DNA from: an uncultured Alphaproteobacteria bacterium
GTDB lineage: Bacteria; Pseudomonadota; Alphaproteobacteria; Rs-D84
DNA length: 64,000 bases
Reading direction: 5' to 3'
Assembly: GCA_944392565.1 (NCBI GenBank)
Contig: CALXWX010000002.1
Location: forward strand, 53,853-117,852
The notes beneath the pieces were generated by a model. It was not told where the DNA came from. It saw only the letters and a program-made list of their open reading frames with translations, and did not search any database. Positions 26,284 to 35,581 of the stretch are shown here, in pieces (the stretch's first letter is position 1; every line of letters begins with the position of its first letter). Made by a program: the position numbers and the translations under genes.

Positions 26284-27050
26284 TCTTTCTTGCGCCGGAT
26301 TGATGGACGCTGGGTTAATTTTGCCATAATTGTATCGGCGGCTAACTTTTTAAACGCCAAGAACCATGCTTTTACATCCAAATTTTTATCTGTATTCTTT
26401 ATGCGTGCATCCATTTCCGTAATGGTTAACGGGGCGGGCGCAACAACATCATCACCCGGGCGCCAATCTGCTGGTGTTGAAACTTTAAACGCATCAGTTG
26501 TCTGCAATGCGATTAACAACCGTTTTATTTCATCAAAATTGCGACCTGTGGTCAGTGGATAATATAATATCGCGCGAATTATGCCATTTGGATCAATTAT
26601 GAATACTGCGCGAACTGTTTTCCCATCTGATGCATTATGATGAATCATGCCATATTTACGGGCGATGTCCATATTCATATCATCAATAATTGGAAATGTT
26701 ATATGCACATTATTCCAGCCACGATATTCAATATCGCGAATTGCATTAATCCATGCCAGATGCCCACTGAGTGTGCCAACAGACAGCCCGATTAAGTCGG
26801 TATTTAATGCATGAAATTCGTTAATCATTGATTGAAATGCCATAAATTCAGTTGTGCATACGGGCGTAAAGTCTGCGGGGTGTGAAAATAATATAATCCA
26901 TCGTCCAGCGTAATCAGATGGAAAATTTACTGTGCCATTTGTTGTACTGGCGGTGAATTCTGGCGCAGAATCGCCAATCAGTGGCATTTGATTTTGTTTG
27001 TTTTCTGTATCATGTTCCATACATTTACATGAATTAAATAAATCGTGCAT
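26280..27050 (-). CDS. peroxiredoxin (AhpC/TSA, Prx6-like)
   Basis: 256 residues. The peroxidatic Cys lies in FSHPADFTPVCTTE, followed by DLIGLSVGTLSGHLAWINAI and FIIDPNGIIRAILYYP, then the extended C terminus with WRPGDDVVAP seen in 1-Cys/archaeal-type Prx6 enzymes. ATG 27050 has AAAGGAG ten bases upstream; the longer frame starts in the promoter region. A Cys-rich N-terminal stretch (CKCMEHD) is unusual. Works with rubrerythrin against peroxide. Confidence 0.9.
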   Translation of the reverse strand: MHDLFNSCKCMEHDTENKQNQMPLIGDSAPEFTASTTNGTVNFPSDYAGRWIILFSHPADFTPVCTTEFMAFQSMINEFHALNTDLIGLSVGTLSGHLAWINAIRDIEYRGWNNVHITFPIIDDMNMDIARKYGMIHHNASDGKTVRAVFIIDPNGIIRAILYYPLTTGRNFDEIKRLLIALQTTDAFKVSTPADWRPGDDVVAPAPLTITEMDARIKNTDKNLDVKAWFLAFKKLAADTIMAKLTQRPSIRRKKD

Positions 27051-27241
27051 ATCTGTATATCTCCTTTGTTTTATATACATGATTATATTTATTATGACAT
27101 TGCAATTAAACAGGCACTTATTCACACAAACGGGCGTTGTCAAATTAAAAATTTAAACAAATTTTAATAAAAACTTTATTCTTGATAAAATGTGTTAAGA
27201 TATAAATAATATATAGGTTAAACAACAAAAGGGATTAAGAC

Positions 27242-27523
27242 ATGAAACGTTCTGACATTGTACGATCTATCCAGGTTCAGTTCAAACACATGCGTGCATC
27301 TGATGCGGCGGCAATTTTGGACACCGTTGCCGATCATATGATAGAATCCATCGCAGATGGCAATCGGATAGAGGTTCGTGGTTTCGGAACATTTCAGCCG
27401 CGCGCGCGCGCAACAAAAATCGGATATAATCCATGCACCGGCCAGCCGATGCATCTGGATGCCAGCACAACGATTTTGTTCAAGCCCAGCCGCGAATTAA
27501 CAAAAAAAATGAATGGAAAATAA
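27242..27523 (+). CDS. HU/IHF family DNA-binding protein
   Basis: 93 residues. RIEVRGFGTFQPRARATKIGYNPCTGQ is the DNA-binding beta arm with the intercalating Pro in GYNP; the N-terminal two-helix part is MKRSDIVRSIQ. The sequence is nearer IHF beta than HU, but I cannot settle it. AAAGGGA stands 9 nt before the ATG. It overlaps accDA by 11 nt if that gene starts at 27513. Confidence 0.85.
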   Translation: MKRSDIVRSIQVQFKHMRASDAAAILDTVADHMIESIADGNRIEVRGFGTFQPRARATKIGYNPCTGQPMHLDASTTILFKPSRELTKKMNGK

Positions 27524-27524
27524 A

Positions 27525-29270
27525 ATGTTATTCGGTAAAAAATCTGGAATAAAGAATCATAATCGTGAACGCTATGACCGGATTCGCCGTCTGATGTGGA
27601 TAAAGTGTGAATCATGCGGTCGTCTGGTTTATTACAAAGATTATAAAACAAATCATTATATTTGTCCGCGCTGTGGTCGTGCATTTATCATGACGCCAAA
27701 GCAACGATTTGATTTGCTGTTTGATAATAATGAATGGGAAAAATTGCAATTACCAATTGTATCTGATGACCCGTTAAAGTTCACAGACCGCAAACCATAT
27801 CAAGAAAGATTGGACGAGGCACGCGCCGAAACCGGATATAATGATGCCGTCACAACCGCAGATGGTATAATCGGTGGTATTCCGACAACAATCTGTATAT
27901 TGAACGGCGATTTCATGCTGGGGTCAATGGGACGCGCCGCGGGTGATGGTATCGTTGCCAGTATGGAACACGCCATTGAAAAAAAACAACCTTTTATCAT
28001 GGTCACATGCAGTGGTGGCGCCCGTATGCAAGAAAATATATTATCATTAATGCAAATGGCGCGCACGACGGTCGCGGTAAATAAACTGCACGCGAATGGA
28101 ATTCCATACATTGTTATATTAACCGATCCAACATTTGGTGGTGTTACGGCATCATTTGCAATGTTGGGGGATATTCATATTGCGGAACAGGGCGCCCGCA
28201 TTGGATTTGCCGGTCGTCGTGTTATTGAACAAAATATTCGTGAAAAATTGCCATCTAATTTCCAGACGGCAGATTATCTGTATGAACACGGTATGGTCGA
28301 TATGGTTGTCCCGCGTACAGAAATGAAAGAAAAACTGGAAAAAATTTTAGCGGTGGTAACAAAGCAAAAACGCGAACCAAAGCAAATAAATATCGCAACG
28401 CCTGTATCGGATAATAAAAAAGTCCGCGGCATGGGCGAAAATGATGCATATGATAAAGTATTGTTGGCGCGCAATGAAAACCGCCCACATTTCTTGGATT
28501 ATATCAACGGCATTGTTGACGATTGGACATATTTGGCGGGCGATCGTTTATTTGGTGAAGATCCGGCAATGTGTGGCGGAATCGGATTTTGGCGCGGAAT
28601 TCCGGCGGTCATTATTGGTCAAGAAAAGGGGCGTACAATTGAAACCCGTCAATTACATCGCTTTGGCATGCCCAATCCCGAAGGCTATCGCAAAGCCCAG
28701 CGTTTAATGCGACTGGCAGAAAAATTGAATCTGCCGGTAATTACATTGTTTGATACCGCGGGCGCATTCGCGGGCAGTGCCGCCGAAGAACGCGGTCAAT
28801 CCCAGGCGGTTGCCGCATCAATTTCAACGGGGCTGGCAATAAAAACACCGTATGTTGCTGTTAATGTTGGCGAAGGGGGCAGCGGTGGTGCAATTGCAAT
28901 TGGAACGGGCGATCGCGTATTAATGTTGGAAAACACGATTTATTCCGTAATTGCCCCGGAATCTTGTGCCAGTATTTTGTGGAAGGATAACAAGTACAAG
29001 GCAACCGCCGCCGCGGCAATGAAATTAACCGCACGCGACATGGCAGATTTGAATATCATCGATCAGATTATTGATGAACCATCTGGTGGCGCGCACACTG
29101 ATTGGCAAACGACCATGGAATTATTATCCACGGCGGTCGCCGAACAGATTGCAGATTTACAGAAAATCCCGGCAGATGAATTGCCTGCGCGGCGTGCTGA
29201 AAAATTTTTGGCAATGACACGCGATGTAGATTTCTGTACACCGCCACATGACGCGGAACACGAACATTAA
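27525..29270 (+). CDS. accDA: fused acetyl-CoA carboxylase carboxyltransferase beta-alpha (AccD-AccA)
   Basis: About 581 residues carrying both halves of carboxyltransferase, which makes malonyl-CoA for fatty acid synthesis. AccD part: zinc ribbon C-x2-C ... C-x2-C (CESCG, CPRCG), DGIIGGIPTTICI, MVTCSGGARMQE, SFAMLGDIHIAEQGARIGFAGRRVIEQ. AccA part from about residue 305: GDRLFGEDPAMCGGIG, HRFGMPNPEGYRKA, GEGGSGGAIAIGTGDRV. In E. coli the subunits are separate proteins. An ATG at 27513 overlaps the HU gene; 27525 follows its stop directly. Confidence 0.92.
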   Translation: MLFGKKSGIKNHNRERYDRIRRLMWIKCESCGRLVYYKDYKTNHYICPRCGRAFIMTPKQRFDLLFDNNEWEKLQLPIVSDDPLKFTDRKPYQERLDEARAETGYNDAVTTADGIIGGIPTTICILNGDFMLGSMGRAAGDGIVASMEHAIEKKQPFIMVTCSGGARMQENILSLMQMARTTVAVNKLHANGIPYIVILTDPTFGGVTASFAMLGDIHIAEQGARIGFAGRRVIEQNIREKLPSNFQTADYLYEHGMVDMVVPRTEMKEKLEKILAVVTKQKREPKQINIATPVSDNKKVRGMGENDAYDKVLLARNENRPHFLDYINGIVDDWTYLAGDRLFGEDPAMCGGIGFWRGIPAVIIGQEKGRTIETRQLHRFGMPNPEGYRKAQRLMRLAEKLNLPVITLFDTAGAFAGSAAEERGQSQAVAASISTGLAIKTPYVAVNVGEGGSGGAIAIGTGDRVLMLENTIYSVIAPESCASILWKDNKYKATAAAAMKLTARDMADLNIIDQIIDEPSGGAHTDWQTTMELLSTAVAEQIADLQKIPADELPARRAEKFLAMTRDVDFCTPPHDAEHEH

Positions 29271-29273
29271 AAA

Positions 29274-29298
29274 ATCGCCCAAATGGGCGATTTTTTTT
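29274..29298 (+). terminator. accDA terminator
   Basis: ATCGCCC AAAT GGGCGAT followed by TTTTTTTT. Confidence 0.85.
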
Positions 29299-29309
29299 GT
29301 TTTGCATCA

Positions 29310-29467
29310 CATTATATGACACAGAAAAAATGACCTGTTGGTATTTCGGTTTCCCGTATTATATTCCCAACGCACCCCGACTTTTTCGGGGAATATAACA
29401 ATGCATCACTGCATCAGTTTTGGACGGGGGGTTACTACGCCCCGCGAATCCATATCCCTATGAATTC
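29310..29467 (-). ncRNA. candidate structured RNA D
   Basis: No gene is visible between accDA and the hypothetical gene at 29563. A minus-strand promoter (TTGCTT 29497-29502, 16 nt, TATAAT 29475-29480) would start a transcript near 29467. It contains CGGGG/CCCCG, TGCA/TGCA and a long hairpin in which TTATATTCCC pairs with GGGAATATAA around CCGA/TCGG. A T run near 29320 could end it. Not assigned to a known RNA. Confidence 0.4.
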
Positions 29468-29474
29468 GATATGA

Positions 29475-29502
29475 ATTATATCATTACATTATTAAAAAGC
29501 AA
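29475..29502 (-). promoter_or_regulatory. promoter of candidate RNA D
   Basis: TTGCTT (29497-29502), 16-nt spacer and perfect TATAAT (29475-29480) on the minus strand. Confidence 0.5.
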
Positions 29503-29536
29503 AGGGGAATATGTTCCCATAAATATATGCATGTAT

Positions 29537-29563
29537 AAAAAAGGCGCCCATTTGGACGCCTTT
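29537..29563 (-). terminator. terminator of hypothetical gene 29563-30066
   Basis: AAGGCG/CGCCTT-type stem around CCCATTTGGA, with T runs on both strands. Confidence 0.7.
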
Positions 29564-30066
29564 TACCGCTGTGCTTGCTTTGCGATACGCGCTTTATATT
29601 CCAACATGTCAAAATGAGGATATTTAAGAATAATATTTATAAAACCATTTTCAATTTCGCGCATTGCATCAATTGCAACTTCTTTTAAAGTTGTATGGCG
29701 CACAATTTCAATTTTGTTTGTCCCACATTGATACAACATTAATTCATCTGGGGATCTATTTTTATACACTTTGGCTAACGGTTTAATTTCAAAAAAATTT
29801 ACCACAGGATATTCCTCGTCCATAAAATCAAAAACTTCCCAATACCATAACAGGGTATCAATGGCATTATCACAAAAATGAAATATTGGCACTGATGTGT
29901 TTACGCCAAAGTAACTTAGGTTTCCATCCATAGATGCCACAAATTGACGACCCGGGGTATATTCAGACATGTTTTGTATATTAAAAGCACGGGTCAGACC
30001 ATCTCTAATATGGGTGTCCTTGAACATCATTTTATAAGATTTTGTAAAATATGGTTTCAATATCAT
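29563..30066 (-). CDS. hypothetical protein
   Basis: 167 residues, soluble, no signal. Aromatic-rich middle (FDFMDEEYPVVNFFEIKPL) and a charged helical C terminus (EYKARIAKQAQR). A consensus TTGACA lies upstream with A/T-rich -10-like sequence about 11 nt before the ATG, so the leader is very short. I recognise no family. Confidence 0.55.
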   Translation of the reverse strand: MILKPYFTKSYKMMFKDTHIRDGLTRAFNIQNMSEYTPGRQFVASMDGNLSYFGVNTSVPIFHFCDNAIDTLLWYWEVFDFMDEEYPVVNFFEIKPLAKVYKNRSPDELMLYQCGTNKIEIVRHTTLKEVAIDAMREIENGFINIILKYPHFDMLEYKARIAKQAQR

Positions 30067-30171
30067 AATGTTAATTATTTTTATACCAAAAAATCAAAAT
30101 GTCAACTGAAATATTGTTTTACTGCTTGCATTTAATTTTGTATTTCTATATAATACCACCTGCAACCCAGC

Positions 30172-30260
30172 GGAGCGTTGGCAGAGTGGTAATGCAGCGG
30201 ATTGCTAATCCGTGACCGTGTTACAGCGGTCCATAGGTTCGAGTCCTATACGCTCCGCCA
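30172..30260 (+). tRNA. tRNA-Ser (GCT anticodon)
   Basis: 89-nt class II tRNA with acceptor GGAGCGT, anticodon loop TTGCTAA, long variable arm, T loop TTCGAGT, discriminator G and CCA. No tail copy is seen downstream, unlike tRNA-Ser(CGA). Confidence 0.92.
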
Positions 30261-30403
30261 GATTGTGTTTTGAAATAAATATGCCTGTTAAATATATTAA
30301 TTTTTACTGTTGTTGCTAATTTTGCAAATTCCTGCAAACGAATTTGGTTTGCAATAAATTTTCTAATTTTATATCATCAAATTATTATATAAAGGATGCG
30401 CAT

Positions 30404-31831
30404 ATGACAATCAGATTATTTAATACTATGACCCGCAAAATCGAAGAATTCAAACCATTGGTTCCCGGCAAAATGGGGTTTTATTCGTGCGGTCCAACTG
30501 TTTATCATTATGCACATATCGGAAATCTGCGTACGATGGTTCATAACGACATATTAAAACGCATGTTTATTGAAAACGGTTATAATGTTCATCATGTTAT
30601 GAATATTACCGATGTTGGGCATTTAACCAGTGATGACGATGACAGTGGCGATGATAAAATGGAACGCGGCGCGGCGCGTGAAAACAAATCTGTTTGGGAT
30701 ATTGCACAGTTTTATACAGATGAATTCCTGCGCGATTATGATGATTTGAACATAATGCGCCCAACAGATATGCCACGCGCCACTGATTATATTGCCGAAC
30801 AAATCGATTTGGTAAAAAAACTGCAAGATTTAGGTTATACATACGAAATTCCGGGCGATGGCATTTATTATGACACCAGTAAATTCGCCGCATATGGTCA
30901 ATTAACTGGCGGTTCTGTATCTGGGAATCGGGCGGGCGCACGCGTGGAATATAACGATGCCAAGCGAAATCCAACCGACTTTGCATTGTGGAAATTTTCC
31001 CCAACCGACAAAAAACGCCAAATGGAATGGGACAGCCCATGGGGCATTGGGTTCCCTGGATGGCATGCAGAATGCAGCGCGATGAGCATGAAATTACTGG
31101 GCAATCATTTTGATATTCATACCGGTGGCGAAGACCTGTCGCGTGTTCATCATACAAATGAAATCGCACAAAGCGAACCGATCACTGGCGCACCGTGGGT
31201 TAATTATTGGGTGCATTTCAGTTTCTTGGTTGATAAATCTGGCGAAAAGATGAGCAAGTCCAATGGCGAATTTCTGGGGCTGGACGCAATCCGTAAACGT
31301 GGATATGACACAATGGTATATCGGTATTTCATATTGTTGGGACATTACCAAACACAATTAAGGTTTTCATGGGACGCAATGGATGCCGCATCAAACGGAT
31401 ATAAAAATATTATTCGCCGTGTCGCAGATGTTTTAACAGACCCCGCACCTGGCGAACGGGATTCGAAAGTGTTTAATACATGGCACGATAAAATACTGGC
31501 GCCTGTATCCGATAACATGAAAACCGCCGAAGCGTTAGTATATATCCAAGAACTACTGCGTGACACAACCATAAATGCATCGACTAAAATCGCGCTGTTT
31601 GAATTTATCGACCGGCTGTTGGGATTGCAATTCATTGACCGTGCAAAACGGTTAAATGACGCAGAATCCGAAACGCCGCCCGCGGATATTGTGGCACTGG
31701 CAGATGCCCGCACCACCGCCAAGGCGGAACGCAACTGGGGCAAAGCGGACGAAATCCGCGCACAAATTGATGCCGCCGGATGGAACATTATCGATACGCC
31801 AAATGGGTCGAAATTGGTCAAAAAAATATAA
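30404..31831 (+). CDS. cysS: cysteinyl-tRNA synthetase
   Basis: 475 residues. Class I signatures: YHYAHIGNLRT (HIGH) with the zinc ligand in SCGPTVY, ECSAMSMKLLG, HTGGEDL and EKMSKS. The usual FPHHENE is SRVHHTNE here, keeping the His pair. ATG 30404 has AAAGGA seven bases upstream. Single-gene unit with an 11-bp stem-loop after it. Confidence 0.95.
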   Translation: MTIRLFNTMTRKIEEFKPLVPGKMGFYSCGPTVYHYAHIGNLRTMVHNDILKRMFIENGYNVHHVMNITDVGHLTSDDDDSGDDKMERGAARENKSVWDIAQFYTDEFLRDYDDLNIMRPTDMPRATDYIAEQIDLVKKLQDLGYTYEIPGDGIYYDTSKFAAYGQLTGGSVSGNRAGARVEYNDAKRNPTDFALWKFSPTDKKRQMEWDSPWGIGFPGWHAECSAMSMKLLGNHFDIHTGGEDLSRVHHTNEIAQSEPITGAPWVNYWVHFSFLVDKSGEKMSKSNGEFLGLDAIRKRGYDTMVYRYFILLGHYQTQLRFSWDAMDAASNGYKNIIRRVADVLTDPAPGERDSKVFNTWHDKILAPVSDNMKTAEALVYIQELLRDTTINASTKIALFEFIDRLLGLQFIDRAKRLNDAESETPPADIVALADARTTAKAERNWGKADEIRAQIDAAGWNIIDTPNGSKLVKKI

Positions 31832-31843
31832 TTTTTATCTGTA

Positions 31844-31873
31844 ATCTGTATGCCAAAAATCCGGCATACAGAT
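31844..31873 (+). terminator. stem-loop after cysS
   Basis: Eleven-bp perfect stem (ATCTGTATGCC/GGCATACAGAT) with an eight-base loop; the T tract after it is weak. Confidence 0.55.
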
Positions 31874-31943
31874 TTATATAAAAAACTCTTGAATTCAGGG
31901 CAAATTTAGTGTATATTGCACCCCAGCAACAAGAGGAAACTTC

Positions 31944-32468
31944 ATGAATTATCCGTACATGCCAAAATCCACCGCATTGTGGTTAATTGAAAACACTGCA
32001 TTAACATTTGAACAAATTGCTGATTTTTGCGGTCTGCATGAATTAGAGGTTAAAAATATTGCCGATGCAGAAACCACCAAAGTCCAAGGTTTAAATCCGA
32101 TTTTAAACGGTCAATTAACACGCGAAGACATTCAACGCTGTGAAGCAGATCCGAATGCGCGTCTGCAATTGCGCGAAGAAATTGTCGTCGCACAAAAGGC
32201 ACAAAATAAAAAAGGTGTTGGATATACACCAAAACTACATCGTCAAAACAGATTAGGCGGAATTTTATGGATTTTGAAAAATTATCCAGAATTATCGGAT
32301 GGACAAATCGCGCGCTTGATGCGCAGCACAAATCCAACGGTTGCATCTGTTCGTAATAAAACGCATAAATCATATTCGCTGATTCAAATACAAAGCCCGA
32401 TTGTTTTGGGATTGGTATCGGAATCCGCATTACATGACGCAGTCGCCAAGGCAAACAAAAACAAATAA
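31944..32468 (+). CDS. trcR: TrcR (DUF1013) cell-cycle transcriptional regulator
   Basis: 174 residues starting MNYPYMPKSTALWLIENT, then FCGLHELEVKNIAD and LNPILNGQLTREDI, the DUF1013 pattern. The C-terminal half (LGGILWILKNYPELSDGQIARLM) looks like a DNA-binding HTH. The family is essentially restricted to Alphaproteobacteria and binds RNA polymerase. AGAGGA precedes the ATG. It sits 52 nt upstream of rpoD. Confidence 0.88.
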   Translation: MNYPYMPKSTALWLIENTALTFEQIADFCGLHELEVKNIADAETTKVQGLNPILNGQLTREDIQRCEADPNARLQLREEIVVAQKAQNKKGVGYTPKLHRQNRLGGILWILKNYPELSDGQIARLMRSTNPTVASVRNKTHKSYSLIQIQSPIVLGLVSESALHDAVAKANKNK

Positions 32469-32520
32469 ACACAATAAACATAAATATATAACCTATATTT
32501 TATAATTCGGGGGTTTATTA

Positions 32521-34602
32521 ATGGCTAAAAAATTGGATTCAGCAACCAAGTTATTAATTGATTCTTTGCCGGAAAATTTGCAAAAATTGGCGACCACCGC
32601 CGTAGAGGTTGGATACCTGTCTAAAATAGATTTCGACGATGCCACCGAAGCAGATGAAGTACCTGCCGATGAACAAGAAGAGGTATTGGATTTCTTTCAA
32701 CAAGATTTAGGATTAGAAATTCTGGAAACAGATGATTATGCGCATGATATGGAAAAATATTATGACGATGATTCTGATGAACCGCGCGATAAAACGCGCA
32801 ATTTATTAAATGCAGATGCCGAACAGGTTGATGTTAATGATGATGATTATGAACATTATGCAAAACAGCTGGAACGCAGCCAAACCGGCAGCTTGGTTCT
32901 GGGGGTCCAAGATTCTGTACAATCATATCTGAAACAAATTGGTACGGTACAATTATTAACCGCCGCCGGCGAAGTTGCCATTGCCCAACGGATTGAGGCT
33001 GCATCCAGATTAATGGTATACGGTTTATGCGAAAGCCCAATGACCATCAAAGCCATGCTGGATTGGTACCAACAATTATTAAACGAAGATATTCGTCTGC
33101 GTTATATCGTAAATCTGGAAGTAATGTATTCCAGTGATGCCGAACAAAAATCATTGGCGGCATTGTCTGAAACATTGAAATCCAAGGGCGTCGAACATGT
33201 TGATGAATTGGATGATGATGACCTGGATGATTTGGCTGAATCCACCGCATCTGATGACGAAGAAGATGACGATGAAGACATGGACGACGACGGTATAAAA
33301 AAAGAAGATACACCGCGCGGTACATCTGGCGTGCCAATTCCTGTTATGGAAGAATCATTAATGCCAATGGTTATGGAATTATTTGGCAAAATAAAGCGTA
33401 TATTTAACAATATGCAAAAATTACAGGCAAAACGCCTGGAAAATTTGTTGTCATCGTCCAAACCAGACGACGCATTGGAAAAGAAATACACAAAAATGCG
33501 CCTGGAATTATTTGAACATGTCAGCAAAATCCGCCTGAATGATGACCGAATTGCAGAAATTCTGGAACAATTAACCAAACGCGATCAATTATTAATGGGA
33601 CTAGAAGGCAAACTGTTGCGTTTGGCAACGGCGAATAAAATCAAACGCGAAGATTTCTTGGCGGAATATATTGGCAATGAAATAAATCGCAACTGGGTTA
33701 AAAAATTAATGAAACATAAAAATCCAGCATGGGTTTCTTTTGCCAAGAAACATGAAAAAGATATTTTAAAAATCCAAGAAGATATAACCGCCATCGCCCA
33801 GGAAACAGGTCAGCCAACTGGTGAATATAAAAAGGTTGTTGAACTGGTTCGACGTGGTCAAGCCGAAGCCGCCCGTGCAAAACGCGAAATGATAGAGGCA
33901 AACTTGCGCCTGGTTATAAAATTTGCCAAAAAATCCAGCAATCGTGGTCTGGGGCTGGATTTTTCAGATTTGGTCCAAGACGGTAACATCGGATTAATGA
34001 AGGCGGTTGATAAATTCGATTATCGTCTGGGGAATAAATTTTCAACATATGCAACCAACTGGATTCAACAGGGTATATCACGCAGTATCGCCGACCAGGC
34101 GCGTACAATTCGTATCCCAGTTCATATGATTGATAATATTCACAAGATTCAGCGTGCAACGCGTCAATTTATGCATAAATATGGACGCCAGCCAACCGCA
34201 GAAGAATTGTCCAAAATTATCTATCTGCCGGTGGATAAAATTCACAAGGCAATGAAAGTAAATCTGAAACCAATATCACTAGAAGCGCCCGTCGGCACCG
34301 AAGACGACAGCAGCCGCATCGAAATCATTGCAGACGAAACCGCAAAAAATCCATTCGTATCGGCGGCGCAAAAGAATTTGCGTAAAATCGTTACACAAAT
34401 TTTATCTGAACTGGATCCAAAGGAAGAAACCGTCCTGCGCCAGCGTTTCGGGATGAGTACAAATAAAACCAGCACACTGGAAGAGGTTGGTGAATACATC
34501 GGCGTTACCCGTGAACGCATTCGCCAAATTGAACAAAAGGCATTAAATAAATTAAAACATCCAACGCGCGCACGCAAATTACGCAGCTTTTTGGAAGATT
34601 AA
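32521..34602 (+). CDS. rpoD: RNA polymerase primary sigma factor RpoD
   Basis: 693 residues with region 1.1, region 1.2 (DSVQSYLKQIG), a large non-conserved insert with an Asp/Glu-rich run near residues 220-262, region 2 (DLVQDGNIGLMKAVDKFDYRLGNKFSTYA...TNWIQQGISR), region 3 and region 4 with the HTH (TLEEVGEYIGVTRERIRQIE). The motifs of regions 2.4 and 4.2 fit TTGACA/TATAAT promoters, in accord with promoters seen in this window. GGGGG precedes the ATG. Confidence 0.97.
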   Translation: MAKKLDSATKLLIDSLPENLQKLATTAVEVGYLSKIDFDDATEADEVPADEQEEVLDFFQQDLGLEILETDDYAHDMEKYYDDDSDEPRDKTRNLLNADAEQVDVNDDDYEHYAKQLERSQTGSLVLGVQDSVQSYLKQIGTVQLLTAAGEVAIAQRIEAASRLMVYGLCESPMTIKAMLDWYQQLLNEDIRLRYIVNLEVMYSSDAEQKSLAALSETLKSKGVEHVDELDDDDLDDLAESTASDDEEDDDEDMDDDGIKKEDTPRGTSGVPIPVMEESLMPMVMELFGKIKRIFNNMQKLQAKRLENLLSSSKPDDALEKKYTKMRLELFEHVSKIRLNDDRIAEILEQLTKRDQLLMGLEGKLLRLATANKIKREDFLAEYIGNEINRNWVKKLMKHKNPAWVSFAKKHEKDILKIQEDITAIAQETGQPTGEYKKVVELVRRGQAEAARAKREMIEANLRLVIKFAKKSSNRGLGLDFSDLVQDGNIGLMKAVDKFDYRLGNKFSTYATNWIQQGISRSIADQARTIRIPVHMIDNIHKIQRATRQFMHKYGRQPTAEELSKIIYLPVDKIHKAMKVNLKPISLEAPVGTEDDSSRIEIIADETAKNPFVSAAQKNLRKIVTQILSELDPKEETVLRQRFGMSTNKTSTLEEVGEYIGVTRERIRQIEQKALNKLKHPTRARKLRSFLED

Positions 34603-34612
34603 CGATAACGCA

Positions 34613-34635
34613 CCCCGCCATACGGCGGGTTTTGC
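34613..34635 (+). terminator. rpoD terminator
   Basis: CCCGCC/GGCGGG stem with a short ATAC loop and TTTTG, 11 nt after the stop. Confidence 0.65.
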
Positions 34636-34655
34636 AATTAATAACAGGATAAATT

Positions 34656-35345
34656 ATGCAAACAGGATATATGATTGCCGTCGAAGGTACCGATAAATCG
34701 GGTAAACATACCCAGGTTATGAATATTATTAATTACTTGCGCGAACGCAGAATTTCCGCAGAAACATTGGATTTTCCACAATATAATGCATTTTTTGGTC
34801 AAATGATAAAAAATTATTTAGGCGGAAAATTTGGTGGCACGCGTAATTTACCGGCTGAATATACAATGTTGCCATACGCACTGGACAGATTACAATTCCA
34901 GCCACAAATATCACAATGGTTGCGTGATGGAAAATGGGTAATTTTGGACAGATATACATACAGCAATGCTTTTTCTGTTGCAAAATGCCCGCGCGAACAA
35001 TGGGATGAAAAAATAAAGTTTATGGAAGATCTGGAATTCAATCAAATGGGCATTACACGCCCAGACCATAACATATATTTATACCTGGATCCGCGTGTCG
35101 CATATGGAATGCGATACCTGGGGCTGAAACCACATCAAAATGGCAAACCCAATATGCATGAAAGCGATTTTAAATTATTATATGACACATCAAATGTATA
35201 CAGACAAATTGCAAACGCAAATCCAAACACATGGACAATTATTAATGAAATGAAACCCGATAATACGCGTATGACAATAAACGAAGTATTCGAACATGTG
35301 CGCGCGACAATAGACAGATTAATTCGCAGACAATTTGCCAGATAA
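34656..35345 (+). CDS. tmk: thymidylate kinase
   Basis: 229 residues. P loop EGTDKSGKHTQ, DR(Y/H) motif as LDRYTYSN and a dNMP-binding LPYALDR. The LID region is replaced by GLKPHQNGKPNMHES. The P loop deviates from the common EGxDGAGKST (K for S after GK is followed by H), nearer to a eukaryotic-like form. Makes dTDP for DNA synthesis. AGGATA precedes the ATG. Confidence 0.85.
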   Translation: MQTGYMIAVEGTDKSGKHTQVMNIINYLRERRISAETLDFPQYNAFFGQMIKNYLGGKFGGTRNLPAEYTMLPYALDRLQFQPQISQWLRDGKWVILDRYTYSNAFSVAKCPREQWDEKIKFMEDLEFNQMGITRPDHNIYLYLDPRVAYGMRYLGLKPHQNGKPNMHESDFKLLYDTSNVYRQIANANPNTWTIINEMKPDNTRMTINEVFEHVRATIDRLIRRQFAR

Positions 35346-35350
35346 TATTC

Positions 35351-35379
35351 TTGTTATAAAATTAAAAATTTGATAAAAT
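35351..35379 (+). promoter_or_regulatory. promoter of candidate RNA C
   Basis: TTGTTA (35351-35356), 17-nt spacer, TAAAAT (35374-35379), right after tmk. Confidence 0.6.
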
Positions 35380-35385
35380 ATACCT

Positions 35386-35581
35386 TGATATGATGTGTTG
35401 TCATATCGGGGTATAGCAACCCGTAATTCGAGGGCATCGATTCGTACCAAAGAACCGATGAAACACTCCTGCTTATATCAGGCAGGAGGATGGTGGAATA
35501 CATAATCAATACACCATACTATTGTCTCTCGAATATAGTTGCTAACCTCCTGCCACCGCATTAATCCGGTGGTTTTCTTTT
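35386..35581 (+). ncRNA. candidate structured RNA C, four-way junction
   Basis: No gene fits here. The closing helix pairs TAGCAAC (35414-35420) with GTTGCTA (35538-35544) and TTCGAG (35427-35432) with CTCGAA (35528-35533). Inside are three hairpins: CATCG/CGATG (35435-35460), CTCCTGC/GCAGGAG (35466-35488) and ATGGTG/CACCAT (35490-35517). A 5' hairpin GATATG/CATATC precedes, and a CCACCG/CGGTGG terminator with TTTTCTTTT closes the unit. Promoter, multi-helix body and terminator make a small RNA very likely; the family is not recognised. Confidence 0.6.
35553..35581 (+). terminator. terminator of candidate RNA C
   Basis: CCACCG (35553-35558) and CGGTGG (35567-35572) then TTTTCTTTT. Confidence 0.75.
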
